DNA of 64,000 bases from Diploptera punctata (Eukaryota; Arthropoda; Insecta; Blattodea; Blaberidae): positions 2,438,501-2,502,500 of the forward strand of contig JASPKZ010001598.1 in the NCBI GenBank assembly GCA_030220185.1, read 5' to 3'. A program made the position numbers and the translations under genes. The notes beneath the pieces were generated by a model, which made no database searches, was not told the DNA's origin, and was given only the letters and a program-made list of their open reading frames with translations. Positions 30,366 through 41,198 of the stretch are shown here, in pieces. The stretch's first letter is position 1. Each line of letters begins with the position of its first letter.

Positions 30366-30419
30366 TCTTTTAACAATTCATCGTTTATTTTTTTTATTTT
30401 TATAACAGTATTGAGATCT
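30021..30419. repeat. AT-rich region with ATT microsatellite
   Basis: Pyrimidine- and AT-rich sequence grading into an uninterrupted ATT run at about 30320-30363. The open frame across it (Ile/Tyr/Leu-rich) is a by-product of composition. Confidence 0.85.
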
Positions 30420-30470
30420 ATCAATTACATTAAAGTGTTGTCTTATATAATCGATATATTAATTTTTTAA

Positions 30471-30540
30471 ACTAACTCACTGGCACTATCGAAGTAACGG
30501 ACGTAAGGTCTTCATGCATCCCTATATGCTGAATGTTTTT
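30471..30540 (-). mobile_element. LINE-A extreme 3' end
   Basis: AACTAACTCACTGGCACTAT then CGAAGTAACGG, CATGCATCCCTATATGCTGA: the last about 70 bp of LINE-A with an internal deletion. Confidence 0.6.
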
Positions 30541-30544
30541 GTAT

Positions 30545-30842
30545 ATGATCAAGTGGGTCCCTTGATGGTTTAGATTAACAATTCGACTCGGTAGGTGGCG
30601 CTGCCATCGGGTTATAGGATTTTTTTATATCTCATATTTAGTCGTCTGCATTATCGACATATTCCGCGCGAAATAATGTGACGTCATTCACGCTTAACAG
30701 ATTGACAGTGAGGAGTTTCCTTGCGAATTTACTAATTAGTGAATTTTGTGGAAAAAAAAAAAACTTATATTTTTATCGTATGGCCATGACACGAGAATTG
30801 AACATTCAGGCGGGACAACGTGTGCCCGGTCCGCTAGTATTT
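30545..30842 (+). repeat. Repeat G
   Basis: Aligns in reverse with 57178-57440: CTCGGTAGGTGGCGCTGCCA, TGACGTCATTCACG, GTGAGGAGTTTCCTTGCGAA, TTTACTAATTAGTGAATTTT and GACACGAGAATTGAACATTC. Ends CCCGGTCCGCTAGTA. Non-coding; class not identified. Confidence 0.6.
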
Positions 30843-30974
30843 TATAATTCTGTATTTCATTACATAAAATACAGAATTATATTAAATTACATGAAATATA
30901 ATACATTTAAAATTACAATTTAAAATATTATGCATGCAGATAATTGAAGTACAACGGATTAATATAATGTATGT

Positions 30975-31726
30975 AAATAAATAATAGTTTTAAAAAACTA
31001 AAACAACACGCTTTATTAGAAAACCGAACTAAAAAAATGAAAAATAATTTTAATTTTCAACACGCTTAGGATAAATAATTTTACCATCGAAAGCGTTAAT
31101 ATATTTGATAATAAACAGATATTGGTAAAAGTAAAGTCTCTAAGAAGAAAATGTAAAAATCATAAAGAGCACCCCACGCTTTTGATGGTAAAATTATTTA
31201 TCCCAAGCGTGTTGAAAATTAAAATTACTTTTCATTTTTAGTTCGGTTTTCTAATAAAGCGTGTTGTTCTAGTTTTTATAACTATTATTTATTTTTTTAG
31301 TTTTAATATTTTACACAATAAGATAAAAATGTAAATACCTTCAAATTTCAATACTATTGTAGTATGAGCTGAAAGTAATACTCTTCTAAAAAAATGCTCC
31401 CAGCCGGATTTGAACCAGCAACCTACGGATTACTGAAATTATATACCACTAAGAGTTCACCGCTCTACCAACTGATCTCTTACAACGATTAACTAAATGT
31501 CGACAAGTCCGCAGCCTATTAAACCAGTTTTCATTTTTTTGATTTTCTGATGATTCTGGCCAGGATTTTAGAAACAAAATATGAAATTATTGTATTGTCA
31601 CGGGTCCTTTACAAGAATACAAAGTTTCAAGTCGATCCAATGATTTTAAGTGGGTGAAAATCGCGTTGAAAGATTCCGTTACATAGATAGATAGATACAG
31701 GTCAAGCTAATATAAAGCGTGTAAAA
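30975..31726. mobile_element. Composite-K copy 3, shortest version
   Basis: Hairpin arms 30982-31105 and 31165-31300 (AACACGCTTTATTAGAAAAC versus GTTTTCTAATAAAGCGTGTT), tRNA-like module on the minus strand at 31396-31481 (GAGCGGTGAACTCTTAGTGG, B-box GGTTCAAATCC), and a single tail unit closing with GATAGATAGATACAGG and ATATAAAGCGTGTAA. Same order of parts as copy 2. Confidence 0.78.
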
Positions 31727-31974
31727 ATGAAAATGTTTTAATAACAACATAGTAATATTAAAAATATACAGCTATATTCTGCATATCGAGGGAAATTTTG
31801 GTAGAAAACAGTCATCCAGATTCTATCTCCTCCATTTAAAATTGGAATAACAATAAAAATATAATAAGTTATTGCAATACCTTTGTTAACATATGGAAAT
31901 TAATAATTGAACTTAACATCAGACCACATACGACAAATCAAATCATCGGGAATTATATTTATCCGATTTGTAAC

Positions 31975-32705
31975 GTATTATATGAAAAAGGGGGACTTTA
32001 TATAAATACAGAGAAAACTAAATAGTGTCTATAGGAGAAAACAAAATGGAAAATAAAAATTTCAACAATGGAGAACTAAAACTTAGTATCGAATGCACGT
32101 ATTTAGGCTCAAAATTAGACCATTCAGGCGATAATACAGTGGAAATCAAAAATAGAATTGCACAAACAAAACAAGCAATAATTGCTTTAAACTGTGTTTG
32201 GTGGAGCAATAATATTACAAAAAGTAGAAAATTACAAATATATCAAACCATAATTCAGGGTATTTTAACATATGGTGCTGAAATTTGGCAAATTCATACC
32301 AGGGAAATTAAAATAATTTTAAATACAAAAATGGATGTTTTAAGAAGACCAGCTGGAAAATCTAGAATGGATGGAATACGAAATAAAGAAATAAGGGAAA
32401 TTGTGGGTGTACAAGAGGAGCCGAACTCATAGACATTATAAAAACGAGCAGATTACAGTGGCATGGCCATGTCAAAAGAATAACAGAGCAAAGATTGCCT
32501 AAACTTATTATGGAGTGGATCCCAATGGAAAGGAGGAAGAGACGGAGACCAAAAAAAAAAAAAACTTGGATAGAAGGTGTACAAGCGGCAATGAATATTA
32601 GAGGATTGGAGAAAGATCAATGTATGGGCAGAGAGGAATGGCGTTTGGTTTCCGGAAGACGGCGACAGCCGCCATGATACCGGATGATGATAATGATGAT
32701 GATGT
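31975..32705 (+). mobile_element. LINE-D 3' fragment
   Basis: C-terminal part after the RT: a YINTEKTK-like start, CTYLGSKLDHSGDNTVEIKN, RIAQTKQAIIALN, IYQTIIQGILTYGAEIWQ, MDVLRRPAGKSRMDGIRN. After a frameshift near 32430 it reads QWHGHVKRITEQRLPKLIM, KKTWIEGVQAAMNIRG and WRLVSGRRRQPP. Ends in a GATGATAATGATGATGATG tail. The RT active site is not present. Confidence 0.83.
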
Positions 32706-32719
32706 AACGTATTATAAAT

Positions 32720-32985
32720 TATTAGTCTACAAAAGAAATGAAAGTCCCAGATATTAGAGATTAATTAAATATAGAATCAATTCTATGGTTAAAAAATGGA
32801 ACAAAATGGAAAAATAACACTCAAGGAATTCCATATTCGAAGTTAACCAAAGCTTGTCTACATTATAATCCGAAAGGAAAAACAAAATAAATATAGGCTA
32901 ACCTTTCAAGAGATGGCGTGAACAACTACTTTGAGACTGAACGGGTCAGAAGGTCTAATACTTGATGTCGATGATAAGTTACTAT
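32720..32985 (+). mobile_element. LINE-B-like 3' end, decayed
   Basis: KWNKMEK, IPYSKLTKACLHYNPKGK and FKRWREQLL-like residues in broken frames, then GGTCTAATACTTGATGTCGA and a short GAT tail. Heavily mutated. Confidence 0.5.
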
Positions 32986-33014
32986 ATAGTTAGATCATCT
33001 GTTTGACATCCTCC

Positions 33015-33390
33015 GATTCCTAATGGTCAATTTTTAATCGATCCATGCAACCTCCTGGTTGTAGATGTTTCTCCCTCATGTATAAATATATTTCCTGACT
33101 CCAGGAGATTTTAGGTCTTCCTCTGCTTCGTCTTCCCTCAGGTTTCCATTCCAAAACACATTTTGGTAGCCGATCCTCTTCCATTCGCTGGACATGTCTG
33201 TACCATCTTAATTGCTGAGTTTTAATATAATCCAAAATAGTGTCTTCAATCTTCATTTTCTCCCTTATAACTGAGTTTCTAATTTTTTCTCTTCTTGAAA
33301 TTCTTGCTGCCCTTCGTATAAAATCTATTTCCGTTGCCAAAAGATACTTATTTTTTTTTATTGTTAATGGCCAAAGTTCTGCTCCATAAG
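33015..33390 (-). mobile_element. LINE-D-like C-terminal fragment
   Basis: Minus-strand open frame 33020-33340: FIRRAARISRREKIRNSVI, MKIEDTILDYIKTQQLRWY, RHVQRMEEDRLPKCVLEW, EGRRSRGRPKISWSQEI, ending GGCMDRLKIDH and stop. The upstream part (to 33390) reads ELWPLTIK in another frame. Same architecture as the LINE C-domains, but a distinct subfamily with an intact last exon-like run of 106 residues. Confidence 0.82.
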
Positions 33391-33414
33391 TGTGATAATT
33401 ATAATGAAATTATT

Positions 33415-34140
33415 GGACTCGGGGGTCTGGGGGTTACGTTTCTTAGCTCTGGTCTCAAAAGTCGCGGGTCAAACCCAGTCGAGATCTTTAGGATGGAAAA
33501 TGTCATGGGGCAATTTCTCCGTGAGGGACTTGAAACAGTGGGTCCGAAGAGTGAAGATATTCGGGTTCCTAGAAGAAACTCAAGCTTAATTAGAGCATGT
33601 GGACAAAAATAATCGTCATTTCAGTACTTCAGTTGCTACTAGATGTCTCTTTAAAGTGATGAGCTAACAGCTTATCACTCGCTGACATCTGTAGGGAAAT
33701 AAGCATAACTAAATTAATTTGGTTAACGATGAACAAGATGAGGATGAACAGAGAGATTAATGGAGAAGATTACATAACAGTGAACTAAATGGTCTTTACA
33801 GGAAGCCATATATAATGAGAATAGTTAAGTGGCATAGACTGCGATGAGCTGGACATGTGTCACGAATGGGAATGAAAGACGTGAATGGAAGCTTCTTGTA
33901 GGAAAACGCCCAGTTGGTAGACCAAGATTGAGGTGGGATAATAACATTAACTATAATTTGAGGGAAGTAGATTATACAGGGGATGGTTGGAAAACATTAG
34001 CTCAGGATAGGGATATATGGGGAGCTAATATCCTCGCGGCCATGAACCTACGGGTTCGATAGTACCAGTGAGGTAGTTAGTTAGTTACTCCGCAAGGGAG
34101 CACCCTTGCTCTACCTGATGATTTACGGGTAGGCCTACAG
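33415..34140 (+). mobile_element. SINE-4, diverged copy split by LINE-A
   Basis: Decayed head with GGTCAAACCC-like B-box near 33468, body GTGAGGGACTTGAAACAGTG, GGTCCGAAGAGTGAAGATAT and GACATCTGTAGGGAAATAAG (to about 33720). LINE-A occupies 33738-34086. Then CTCCGCAAGGGAGCACCCTT resembles the SINE-4 3' region near 23900 (reverse complement). Confidence 0.5.
33738..34086 (+). mobile_element. LINE-A 3' fragment
   Basis: Begins in the segment encoding GEWRRLHNSELNGLYRKP, then RHRLRWAGHV with TGA replacing the arginine, NGNERREWKLLVGKRPV (an internal loss of about five codons, GKPEG), DYTGDGWKTLAQDRDIW and ends AAMNLRVR. Tail AGTTAGTTAGTTA. Confidence 0.85.
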
Positions 34141-34171
34141 ACATGCAGCTACAAATTCCACAGATCGATAG

Positions 34172-34806
34172 CCTACCAGTCGACTGCTGGTCTCGCATCC
34201 ACACGTGCTAACCTTATGACTTTGACTTATAATAATTAAGGAAAGAAATTTCAACTTCGGAATATATTCCTATATCATTGTTTGTAAATTTTAACACAAT
34301 TTATGTTGAAATATCATCAGAGATAGTACGTTACCAGAAGTTAGATGAATTTCCATTCTTCTGTAAACTCACCTGTAACAAAAAGAAAAACGAATGTTAA
34401 AAATACATTTGCCATTGGAAAACAACTCTTAATGTCACCTGTGTCTTTATAGGAACTTCCATGTGCATCTATGCAGAATACATTTAGTAGTAACAAAATC
34501 TCACTCTCTTATTTAACCTCAACCTCCCAGCCGACATGTGTTAAAAACATATATGGATGATCATCCTGCCAATATAGGATTGACATGGGTTAAGATGTCG
34601 GGTCCTCCAGCTGCTGTAACCGATTTTCTCAACCTGGACTCGCTATTTATTGTAGCTATCCACATTTCTTAGGATGGTGGCTGGGCATGGTCACATACTG
34701 GCCGAAATTCCATGAGAAAATTTCTTCTCCCACGGAGACTTGAACCATATTTTGTAGCTCTGCACCAAGGCATAATGCCTTAAAACCACTCGGCTATAAC
34801 ACGGGA
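34172..34806 (-). mobile_element. SINE-3, diverged and interrupted
   Basis: Main block 34510-34806 on the minus strand: TTTTAAGGCATTATGCCTTG, B-box GGTTCAAGTCTCCGTGGG, AGAAGAAATTTTCTCATGGA, ATCCTAAGAAATGTGG, GACATCTTAACCCATGTCAA. The far end (CCAGCAGTCGACTGG, GTGTGGATGCGAG) lies at 34172-34215. The 300 bp between (34216-34509) is unrelated AT-rich DNA. Confidence 0.6.
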
Positions 34807-34834
34807 CAAATTAGTACAATTCTACATTCATTAT

Positions 34835-35288
34835 TTTTTATTATAAACATAAAAAAACTGAAAAATAAAACATTGAGGAGTACGCAATTAAAATTTTATA
34901 AAATTATGGCAGTGCCTGTCTTGACACATGCAAGTGAGAATTGGGGTCTTAACCGTTCAGACAGAAGAAAAATAGAAACTGCAGAAATGAAGTTCTTACG
35001 TTCAGCAGCAGGTGTGACAATTTTGGACAGAAAAATAAATGAAGATATTAGAAACGACTTAAATATTTTAAATTTAACAAATATAATTGACAACACCAGA
35101 AACAACTAATATGAACATGTTAAAATAATGCCTACAAATAGAATCCCCCAGCTGTTATTAAAGTACAAACCAATAGGAAATAGAAGTGTTGGACGCCCAT
35201 TTACTATATGGGAAGATTCATTAAATCCCATTTGATGTGAAATCAGGTCAAGAGGCTTAATCTCATGAAGAAACAGAAGAAGAAAAAA
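34835..35288 (+). mobile_element. LINE-B 3' fragment
   Basis: KTLRSTQLKFYKIMAVPVLT, then RKIETAEMKFLRSAAGVT, NEDIRNDLNILNLTNII and a stop at 35107. Downstream in the same family order: IPQLLLKYKPIGNRSVGRP. Tail GAAGAAACAGAAGAAG. RT missing. Confidence 0.85.
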
Positions 35289-35782
35289 ATGAAATATAAA
35301 TAACTATAATGACTAGTAATTCGGTATCTATTCCTGAGACTAATTTCCCTATTTCAAAATATCTGCACCCGTTCCATAACCAGGTAATTTATTTCCGTTT
35401 AATTTATTTACACCCTGTCAGTGTGCGTGAACGCACGAGAGAGAATGCTAAGATCACGTAATGCGGATGTTGGCCCATGTGGCACTGCGGATGTTCCATA
35501 ACAATATATGACAAGCGAAACATTTCATTCCAGAAGTTTTCAGTTCACTTTCCTCCAATACAGAATTTAGTTTTGTGGATGTATTCTATAGGGAGTTGTC
35601 CAACAGTTGTACATGGAAACAACCGAGCGTAAAGAAAGTAATCTCTCGCGTTTACGTTTTACGATGAAACAACTTCTAACTCATAAAAAGAAACCCTTAG
35701 CTAAGCATCAAAATATTTCCAGACTTTTTCTTAATCTCCAATATCAGATATTGGAATCAATGTAGAAGAAGGTTCCATTCTT
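35289..35782. other. No recognised feature
   Basis: No coding or repeat signal recognised. Confidence 0.45.
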
Positions 35783-36358
35783 ATCATAAGTAATGCCACG
35801 AGTGATTTCCAATGTATCTAGAGAATTTGGAAATCAAGAGTGGCATTTGTTACTATTTAACGAATAAACTTAAGCTGTTCACTCACAAATCATTGTTTAA
35901 CTATAGTTATTTTAAAATATTTATATATTTAATGTAAACGGCGATGTTTGAAAACAAATCAGAATTGTGAGGTTATGTTCATTCACTGCTGCTTGATCAT
36001 ATTATTTATTGCCAAATAAGATCGCAATATTGTAAGAGTGCATCCAAGTGGAGAAATAATGAAACACATCAAACTATATATCATAATAAACAGTACGGGT
36101 TATTCATTTATTTTTTTAGTAAACAACTCAGTAAAATAAAGAATATTTTTATTATTTGCTATATCAAATGTATTTGTTGGAGAAAAATAATGCTTTGACC
36201 TGTTCAGAACATTAAAAAGGAGCTTTCTTTATCACAAAAGCAGGAGCTGATAAAGAGAAATCGATAAAGAGCGAGGTGAAACACGACTGTGATTGGTTGT
36301 AAATAAAAACTCATCGTAACGTGATTGGTCATTGACTCCCATTTGGGGCAAGAGTTAC
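35783..36358 (+). mobile_element. MITE-1, shortened copy
   Basis: Head TTATCATAAGTAATGCCACG; the hairpin is reduced because the central loop region is deleted (GTGATTTCCAATGTATCTAG). Body ACTATTTAACGAATAAACTT, GCCAAATAAGATCGCAATAT, TTTGACCTGTTCAGAACATT, GTGATTGGTCATTGACTCCC, ending GGGGCAAGAGTTA. A second MITE-1 follows. Confidence 0.72.
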
Positions 36359-36758
36359 CTCACTTCGTGAATCGTGGATTTATCTAGAGAATTTGGAAAT
36401 CAAGAGTGGCATTTGTTAGGACTATTTAACGAATAAAATTAAGCTGTTTACTCACAAATCATTATTTAAATATAGTTATTTTAAAATATTTATATATTTG
36501 ATGTAAACGGCGATGTTTGAAAACAAATGAGAAACGATTGGTACGCTTCATTTGCTTCTTTTGTTCGTCACTGCAACCAGATCATATTATTTATTGCCTA
36601 AGGAACGCAATATTGTAAGAATGCACTCTAGTGGAGAAAAAATAAAACACATCAAACTGTATATTAATTCATTTCTGGTGTCTTATGATGTAAATATGAT
36701 AATTATATTTATCTGGGAAAAAATACATTTAAGAAAATGCAAACAGTGGTTTCTTTTT
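36359..36758 (+). mobile_element. MITE-1, 3'-truncated copy
   Basis: Starts in the hairpin loop (CCTCACTTCGTGAATCGTGG), runs through GGATTTATCTAGAGAATTTG, GACTATTTAACGAATAAAAT and TTGCCTAAGGAACGCAATAT to GCAAACAGTGGTTTCTTTTT. LINE-C follows directly, so the loss of the MITE 3' end may mark that insertion. Confidence 0.72.
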
Positions 36759-36759
36759 T

Positions 36760-37665
36760 TGGAAGGGGGTAAGGCAAGAATGTCCCCTATCACCTACTCT
36801 TTTCAACACTTATCTGGAAGACCTAATAAAGAACTGATTCAGCAATACGGGAGGCCTAAACATGGGAGGAAGAAGAATAAAGTGCATAAGATTTGCTGAT
36901 GATATGGCTTTTGCTAGCAGAAGATGCAATGACACCGAGGAACATGCTGATGGAGCTAAATGATAAGTGCGAGGATTTTGGGATGAAGATAAATATAAAT
37001 AAGACTAAGGTCATGATTATGGGAAAGAAACCAAGGAAGATAAACATAAGGATTAATGATGAGGGCATTGAGCAAGTGGAGAGCTTCAAACACTTGGGTT
37101 GTACTATCAGTAGTAACATGAACTGCGGTCAAGAAGTAAAGCAGAGGATATCAATGGAAAAAAGCTTTCAACAAAAAGAGAAGCATTTTCTGCGGGCCTT
37201 TGGCAAAATAATTAAGGAAGAGGCTAGTGAAGTGCTTTGTGTGGAGTGTAGCGTTGTATGGTGCAGAGACTTGGACATTGCGACGGAATGAGGAAACGCG
37301 ACTGGAAGCTTTTGAGATGTGGATATGGAGAAGAATGGAACGTATAAAATGGACAAAGTAAGAAATAAAGATGTGTTAGACAGAGTGGGTGAAAGAAGAA
37401 CAATGCTGGAACTCATAAAGAATAGGAAAAGAAATTGGATTGGCCAGTAGCTAAGAAGAAACTGCCTGCTGAAGGATGCTCTAGAAGGAATGGTCAACGG
37501 AAAGAAAGTTAGAGGCAAAAAAATACATCAGATGATAGACAATATAAAAATAAATGGTTTGTATGCAGATACAAAAAGGAAAGCTGAGTTAAGGAAAGAG
37601 TGGAGAATGCTGAGTTTGCAGTGAAATACCTGCTCTTGAGCAGAACACTATGAATGAATGAATAT
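36760..37665 (+). mobile_element. LINE-C: RT fragment through to 3' end
   Basis: RT motif B (VRQECPLSPTLFNTYLEDL, 36767 on) and motif C (RFADDMAF, about 36888) are present. Then come NDKCEDFGMKININKTKVM (36950) and KHLGCTISSNMNCGQEVKQR, EMWIWRRMERIKWTDKVRN, GERRTMLELIKNRKRNWIG and KVRGKKIHQMIDNIKING; several frameshifts (36890, 37285) break it. The 3' end is TTGCAGTGAAATACCTGCTC then TTGAGCAGAACACTATGAAT and GAATGAAT. That 3' end is shared with SINE-1. The motif-A side and endonuclease are missing. Confidence 0.87.
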
Positions 37666-38454
37666 CGATAATATTCAGGATGTCTAGATAATTACAAATA
37701 TGATATTCCCGACTATTTCCCAGTTTTTTCATGGCGTCAAAGTATAATTTCCGATTTTTTTAGTGCTAAATTGAATTAATTCTAGTAAAGCTAATTTTAG
37801 AAAAATCTTTTTTTCATATGTGTTAGGTATAAAAATATCCATCCTCACCATCATCATATCATCTACCGTCAAGATTTAGACTCCATATTATAGTTGCTCG
37901 CTCCATATTTTAGACATAATTTATTTTTATTTTTATGGCAAGGTCTTAAATAATAATAGCAAAATCATTTCATAAAAGAAATATTACTTGAACATGAAGA
38001 ATGTTATAAAAAATTGTAAACAATCTCAAGTTAAAATTACTTTATTCATGTCATCTTTTTTTTTATAGTTTGATTTTTTCGTCAATGGCAGCAATTTATT
38101 TGTCTACTTCAATTTATAAAGCTTCTTTCTTTTCTTCCAGGTCTTTTATAAATATCTCAGCTCTTCGTTTTCCAACTTTGGCTTTTACTTCTTCCAAAAA
38201 TTTATTTTTTTCAGTCTAACTCTATTTCCTTACATCTTGAATAAACATTTCTCATTCAAATTTTGGTATATTAAATTTTTCAAGTTCATCAGCATCAGCC
38301 ATAGCATTTCTTCCAAGAAATATTCCCATATCTGTAAGCATGTTTAAAATTTGGTTTAACAATAGTTATTCTTCTGATTTGAATACAAGATTTATGCACG
38401 TCGCTTTAAGGATTCCCGTCTATTTCTCGGTTTTGCCGGTTGCTTTCAATTTCC
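37666..38454. other. No recognised feature
   Basis: Very AT-rich. 38030-38360 contains T-rich strings that might be a decayed antisense coding remnant (Lys/Glu-rich on the minus strand), but no family could be named. Confidence 0.35.
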
Positions 38455-38892
38455 CAACTAATTCACTGACACTATCGAACCCGTAGGTTCATGTCCGCGC
38501 GGACATAAGCTCTCTATACATCCCTATCCTGAGCCAATGTTTTCCAATCATTCCCCTATAATCTACTTCCCTCAAATCATAGTTAATGTAATTCTCCCAA
38601 CTGTGACATTGATTCCCTGAAGTAGTCGCCGTCCGAAAAACCGAATGGGGGACTATTTTACCTCCGGAATATTTTACCCAAATGGGACCCATGTCCGCAT
38701 TTCTTGACGGTTGTATTTTTATAGTGAAATATCGTCACGCTTTTGACCAAGGTACTTTTTTCGTCTGGCTTATCACCTTCGACCAGTCCGGCATGGGTAA
38801 CCCTATCAGCAGCAATACTACCGCCGGCATAGCTCTCGGGATCATTTAAGCACGCAAGCCACTCCACCACGAGAAGGTAAAGATACCATGGA
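38455..38892 (-). mobile_element. LINE-A internal-deletion derivative, second case
   Basis: Minus strand: the same leader as at 18473 (CCTCCATGGTATCTTTACC, GCTTAAATGATCCCGAGAGC, AAAAATACAACCGTCAAGAA, GTCCCCCATTCGGTTTTTCG). It then joins, near 38598, to GGGAGAATTACATTAACTA and continues as NYDLREVDY to the 3' terminus and an AGTT-type tail. The join is at a different place in both the leader and the 3' part from the copy at 17854-18473. No target duplication recognised. Confidence 0.8.
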
Positions 38893-38984
38893 GGGGAGAG
38901 AGTACTTCTATTGTCTACATTTAATTTGTATTATCTGGTTTGATCTAAAATCGACAACCGAAGCAATGGTTTCCATTATGATAT

Positions 38985-38991
38985 CTTTCTT

Positions 38992-39050
<59 letters not shown>
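38985..39050. repeat. CT microsatellite
   Basis: TTTCTTTCTTTCTCTCTCTC-type run, about 60 bp. Confidence 0.95.
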
Positions 39051-39054
<4 letters not shown>

Positions 39055-39254
39055 TTACGTTTTAAGGCAATCAGAATGAGAGACAAAGTGATTTCACTGC
39101 TATAAGTTTTTATTATTTTATTATGTAAATTTGATTTCATTCTTACCTGCCTCTTGACGTGTGAATGTCTAGTGCCAGTTTAGAGACCATAAAAAGTGAA
39201 AAACCCATTGACTATATTTTCTTAATAAACTTGTTTCCATTTTAATAACACAGG

Positions 39255-39690
39255 CCTGCTTGGTTTGGAAGTAAACACCAATAAAACTAAATATATGGTC
39301 ACACATAGAAATGCATTGTATAATGGAAATGGGCAGTTAATGGCATTCTATTCTATAGCAATTGTGCCCGAGAGCAGGTCTTTCACTGCAATCATAGAAT
39401 TTTCATGCTATGCTTTGCAGCTTTACTAGGGAATTATAGATGTGGTAGCTTCCCGTTGCTTTCCACACCGGTGAAGGATGATGATGATGGTAAAGATCAT
39501 GATGGCCAGATTATTTTCGGGGACCGTTGGGCCTTAAGCTTCCTGATATGAGGTGGGAGAAAAACATTAACTATGATTTGAAGGAAGTAGATTATACAGG
39601 GAATGATTGGAAAACATCAGATGTATGGAGAGCTTATGTCCGCGCGGCCATGAACTTACGGGTTCGATAGTTCCAGTTAGTTAGTTATTA
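39255..39690 (+). mobile_element. LINE-A fragment interrupted by SINE-1
   Basis: Left piece (39255-39346) encodes GLEVNTNKTKYMVTHRN and YNGNGQLMA. The right piece (39547-39690) encodes MRWEKNINYDLKEVDYTGN and AAMNLRVR with AGTT tail. The intervening LINE-A coding part is lost and a minus-strand SINE-1 occupies the join. Confidence 0.8.
39347..39546 (-). mobile_element. SINE-1 inside LINE-A
   Basis: Minus strand, body and 3' end only: AGGAAGCTTAAGGCCCAACG, CGGTGTGGAAAGCAACGGGA, CTAGTAAAGCTGCAAAGCAT, TTGCAGTGAAAGACCTGCTC and GGGCACAATTGCTATAGAAT. The tRNA head is missing. Confidence 0.78.
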
Positions 39691-40240
39691 TTTTTATTAT
39701 TTTTTTTGTAATAGCGGAATGTTTAATGTTTCCACAAGAAGATAGCGCTGCGAAAGATGTATTTGTTTTCAATCGTGTGGGAAAGAAACATTCCATATAT
39801 GAAACTGGTTAATTTCCTTCGGCAAGCAAAGCCCAGATGTCAGTTGTTTGTTTATTCTCAAGAAATTCTATCCATGCAGAGTTTGAACATTCCACCAATG
39901 TAACTTGAAACAATAATAATACAACTACATTATATAAACCAATATAGATTCACCCACTTACGCTACATTTCAAACTAGTATAACATGGGTAATTTTTTGT
40001 TACTTTAAACGGAAGTCTGTTTTTTGCCTCATTTACAAGGGTCCTCCACAAACCCTTATTGTCGTCTTCCAAGTGGTTTCTACCCGTGCGATACTACCCG
40101 ATATTTCAAATTATAAAATCATAAAATTGTAACTGAGATCTCACTCGTCCACATTTTTTAACAGCTGAGGATGAAACATGTTGCGAAATGCCTGCTACGA
40201 AAGTTTAAACTGAAGTTTTGTAGGTGATGAGTGAAATCAC
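39691..40240. other. No clear feature; possible terminal-repeat motif
   Basis: ACAGCTGAGGATGAAACATG then TTGCGAAATGCCTGC at 40160-40195 resembles the GATGA...GCGAAA motif of Penelope-type terminal repeats, but no paired copy was found here. The rest is unrecognised. Confidence 0.3.
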
Positions 40241-40256
40241 GGATACAATTATATAA

Positions 40257-41198
40257 CTAACTCACTGGCACTATCGAATCCGTAGGTTCATGGCCGCGTG
40301 GACATAAGCTCTCCATACATCCCTATCCTGAGCCAATGTTTTTCAATCAGCCCCTTTATAATCTACTTCCCTCAAATCATAGTTAATGTTATTCTCCCAC
40401 CTCATTCTTGGTCTACCAACTGGGCGTTTTCCCTCTGGTTTTCTTACAAGAAGCTTCCATGCACGTCTTTCATTCCCTGTTCGTGCCACCTGTCCTACCT
40501 ATCGCAGTCTATGAGACTTAACTGTTCTCATTATATCTGGCTTCCTATAAAGACCATGTTAGGCAATCTTCTCCAATCACCTGTCTGTTCATCTCTCTTT
40601 GGTCCAAAAATTTTCGTAAGAACTTTATTCTCAAATACTCGTAATCTCCTTTCCTCCCTTAAAGTAAGAGTCCATGTTTCGCAACCATATAATATAACTG
40701 GTAGAATAATAGTTTTATATATTTTCAGTTTAACGTTTTTTGAAAGGAGTTGGGACGTCAAGAGTCTCTGTATTGCATAATAGCACGCAGTTCCAGAATT
40801 GAGCATATGTTTAATTTCCTTGTGCATCTCATTCCTGTTTGTGATTATTGTTCCTATATATTTGAATTCAGCCACTTCCTCAAAACTTCCCTCATTTGCC
40901 ATTAGCTGTCCATTTCCATTATATAATATATTTCTTTGCGTGACTATATATTTAGTTTTATTGATATTTACTTTCAGTCCCAATTTCTTAGTATTACTCA
41001 ATAGTGTGTGCATGTTGTCCTTTAGTATCTCCTCGCTATCACCCAATACTACATCATCAGCATAAACTAACAGCTTATTAATACCATTGAGTTGTAGGCT
41101 TTCTTCATCCTCTAAATATTTGATGGCATGCTCTAGTAAAAAATTAAATAGTAGAGGAGATAGTGTATCTCCTTGCTTCAACCCAATGTGGATTTCAA
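40257..41198 (-). mobile_element. LINE-A with RT motifs B and C, clear target duplication
   Basis: Minus strand. Open from 41220 to 40531: HIGLKQGDTLSPLLFNFLLE (motif B), INKLLVYADDVVLGDSEEIL (motif C, YADD), KKLGLKVNINKTKYIVT, EEVAEFKYIGTIITNRNEMH, KHMLNSGTACYYAIQRLL, PVILYGCETWTLTLREE. A loss near 40560 shifts the frame (GDWRRLPNMVFIG), after which RAWKLLVRKPEG ... HAAMNLRIR follows in another frame. Flanked by a perfect 16-bp duplication, GGATACAATTATATAA, at 40241-40256 and 41199-41214. 5'-truncated; motif A and endonuclease absent. Confidence 0.93.

Noticed and set aside
40298..40780. 160-residue frame antisense to LINE-A, similar to frames at 58046-58309 and 49481-49801
   Set aside because: Recurs only because it is the opposite strand of the conserved LINE-A C-domain; no start or codon signal of its own.
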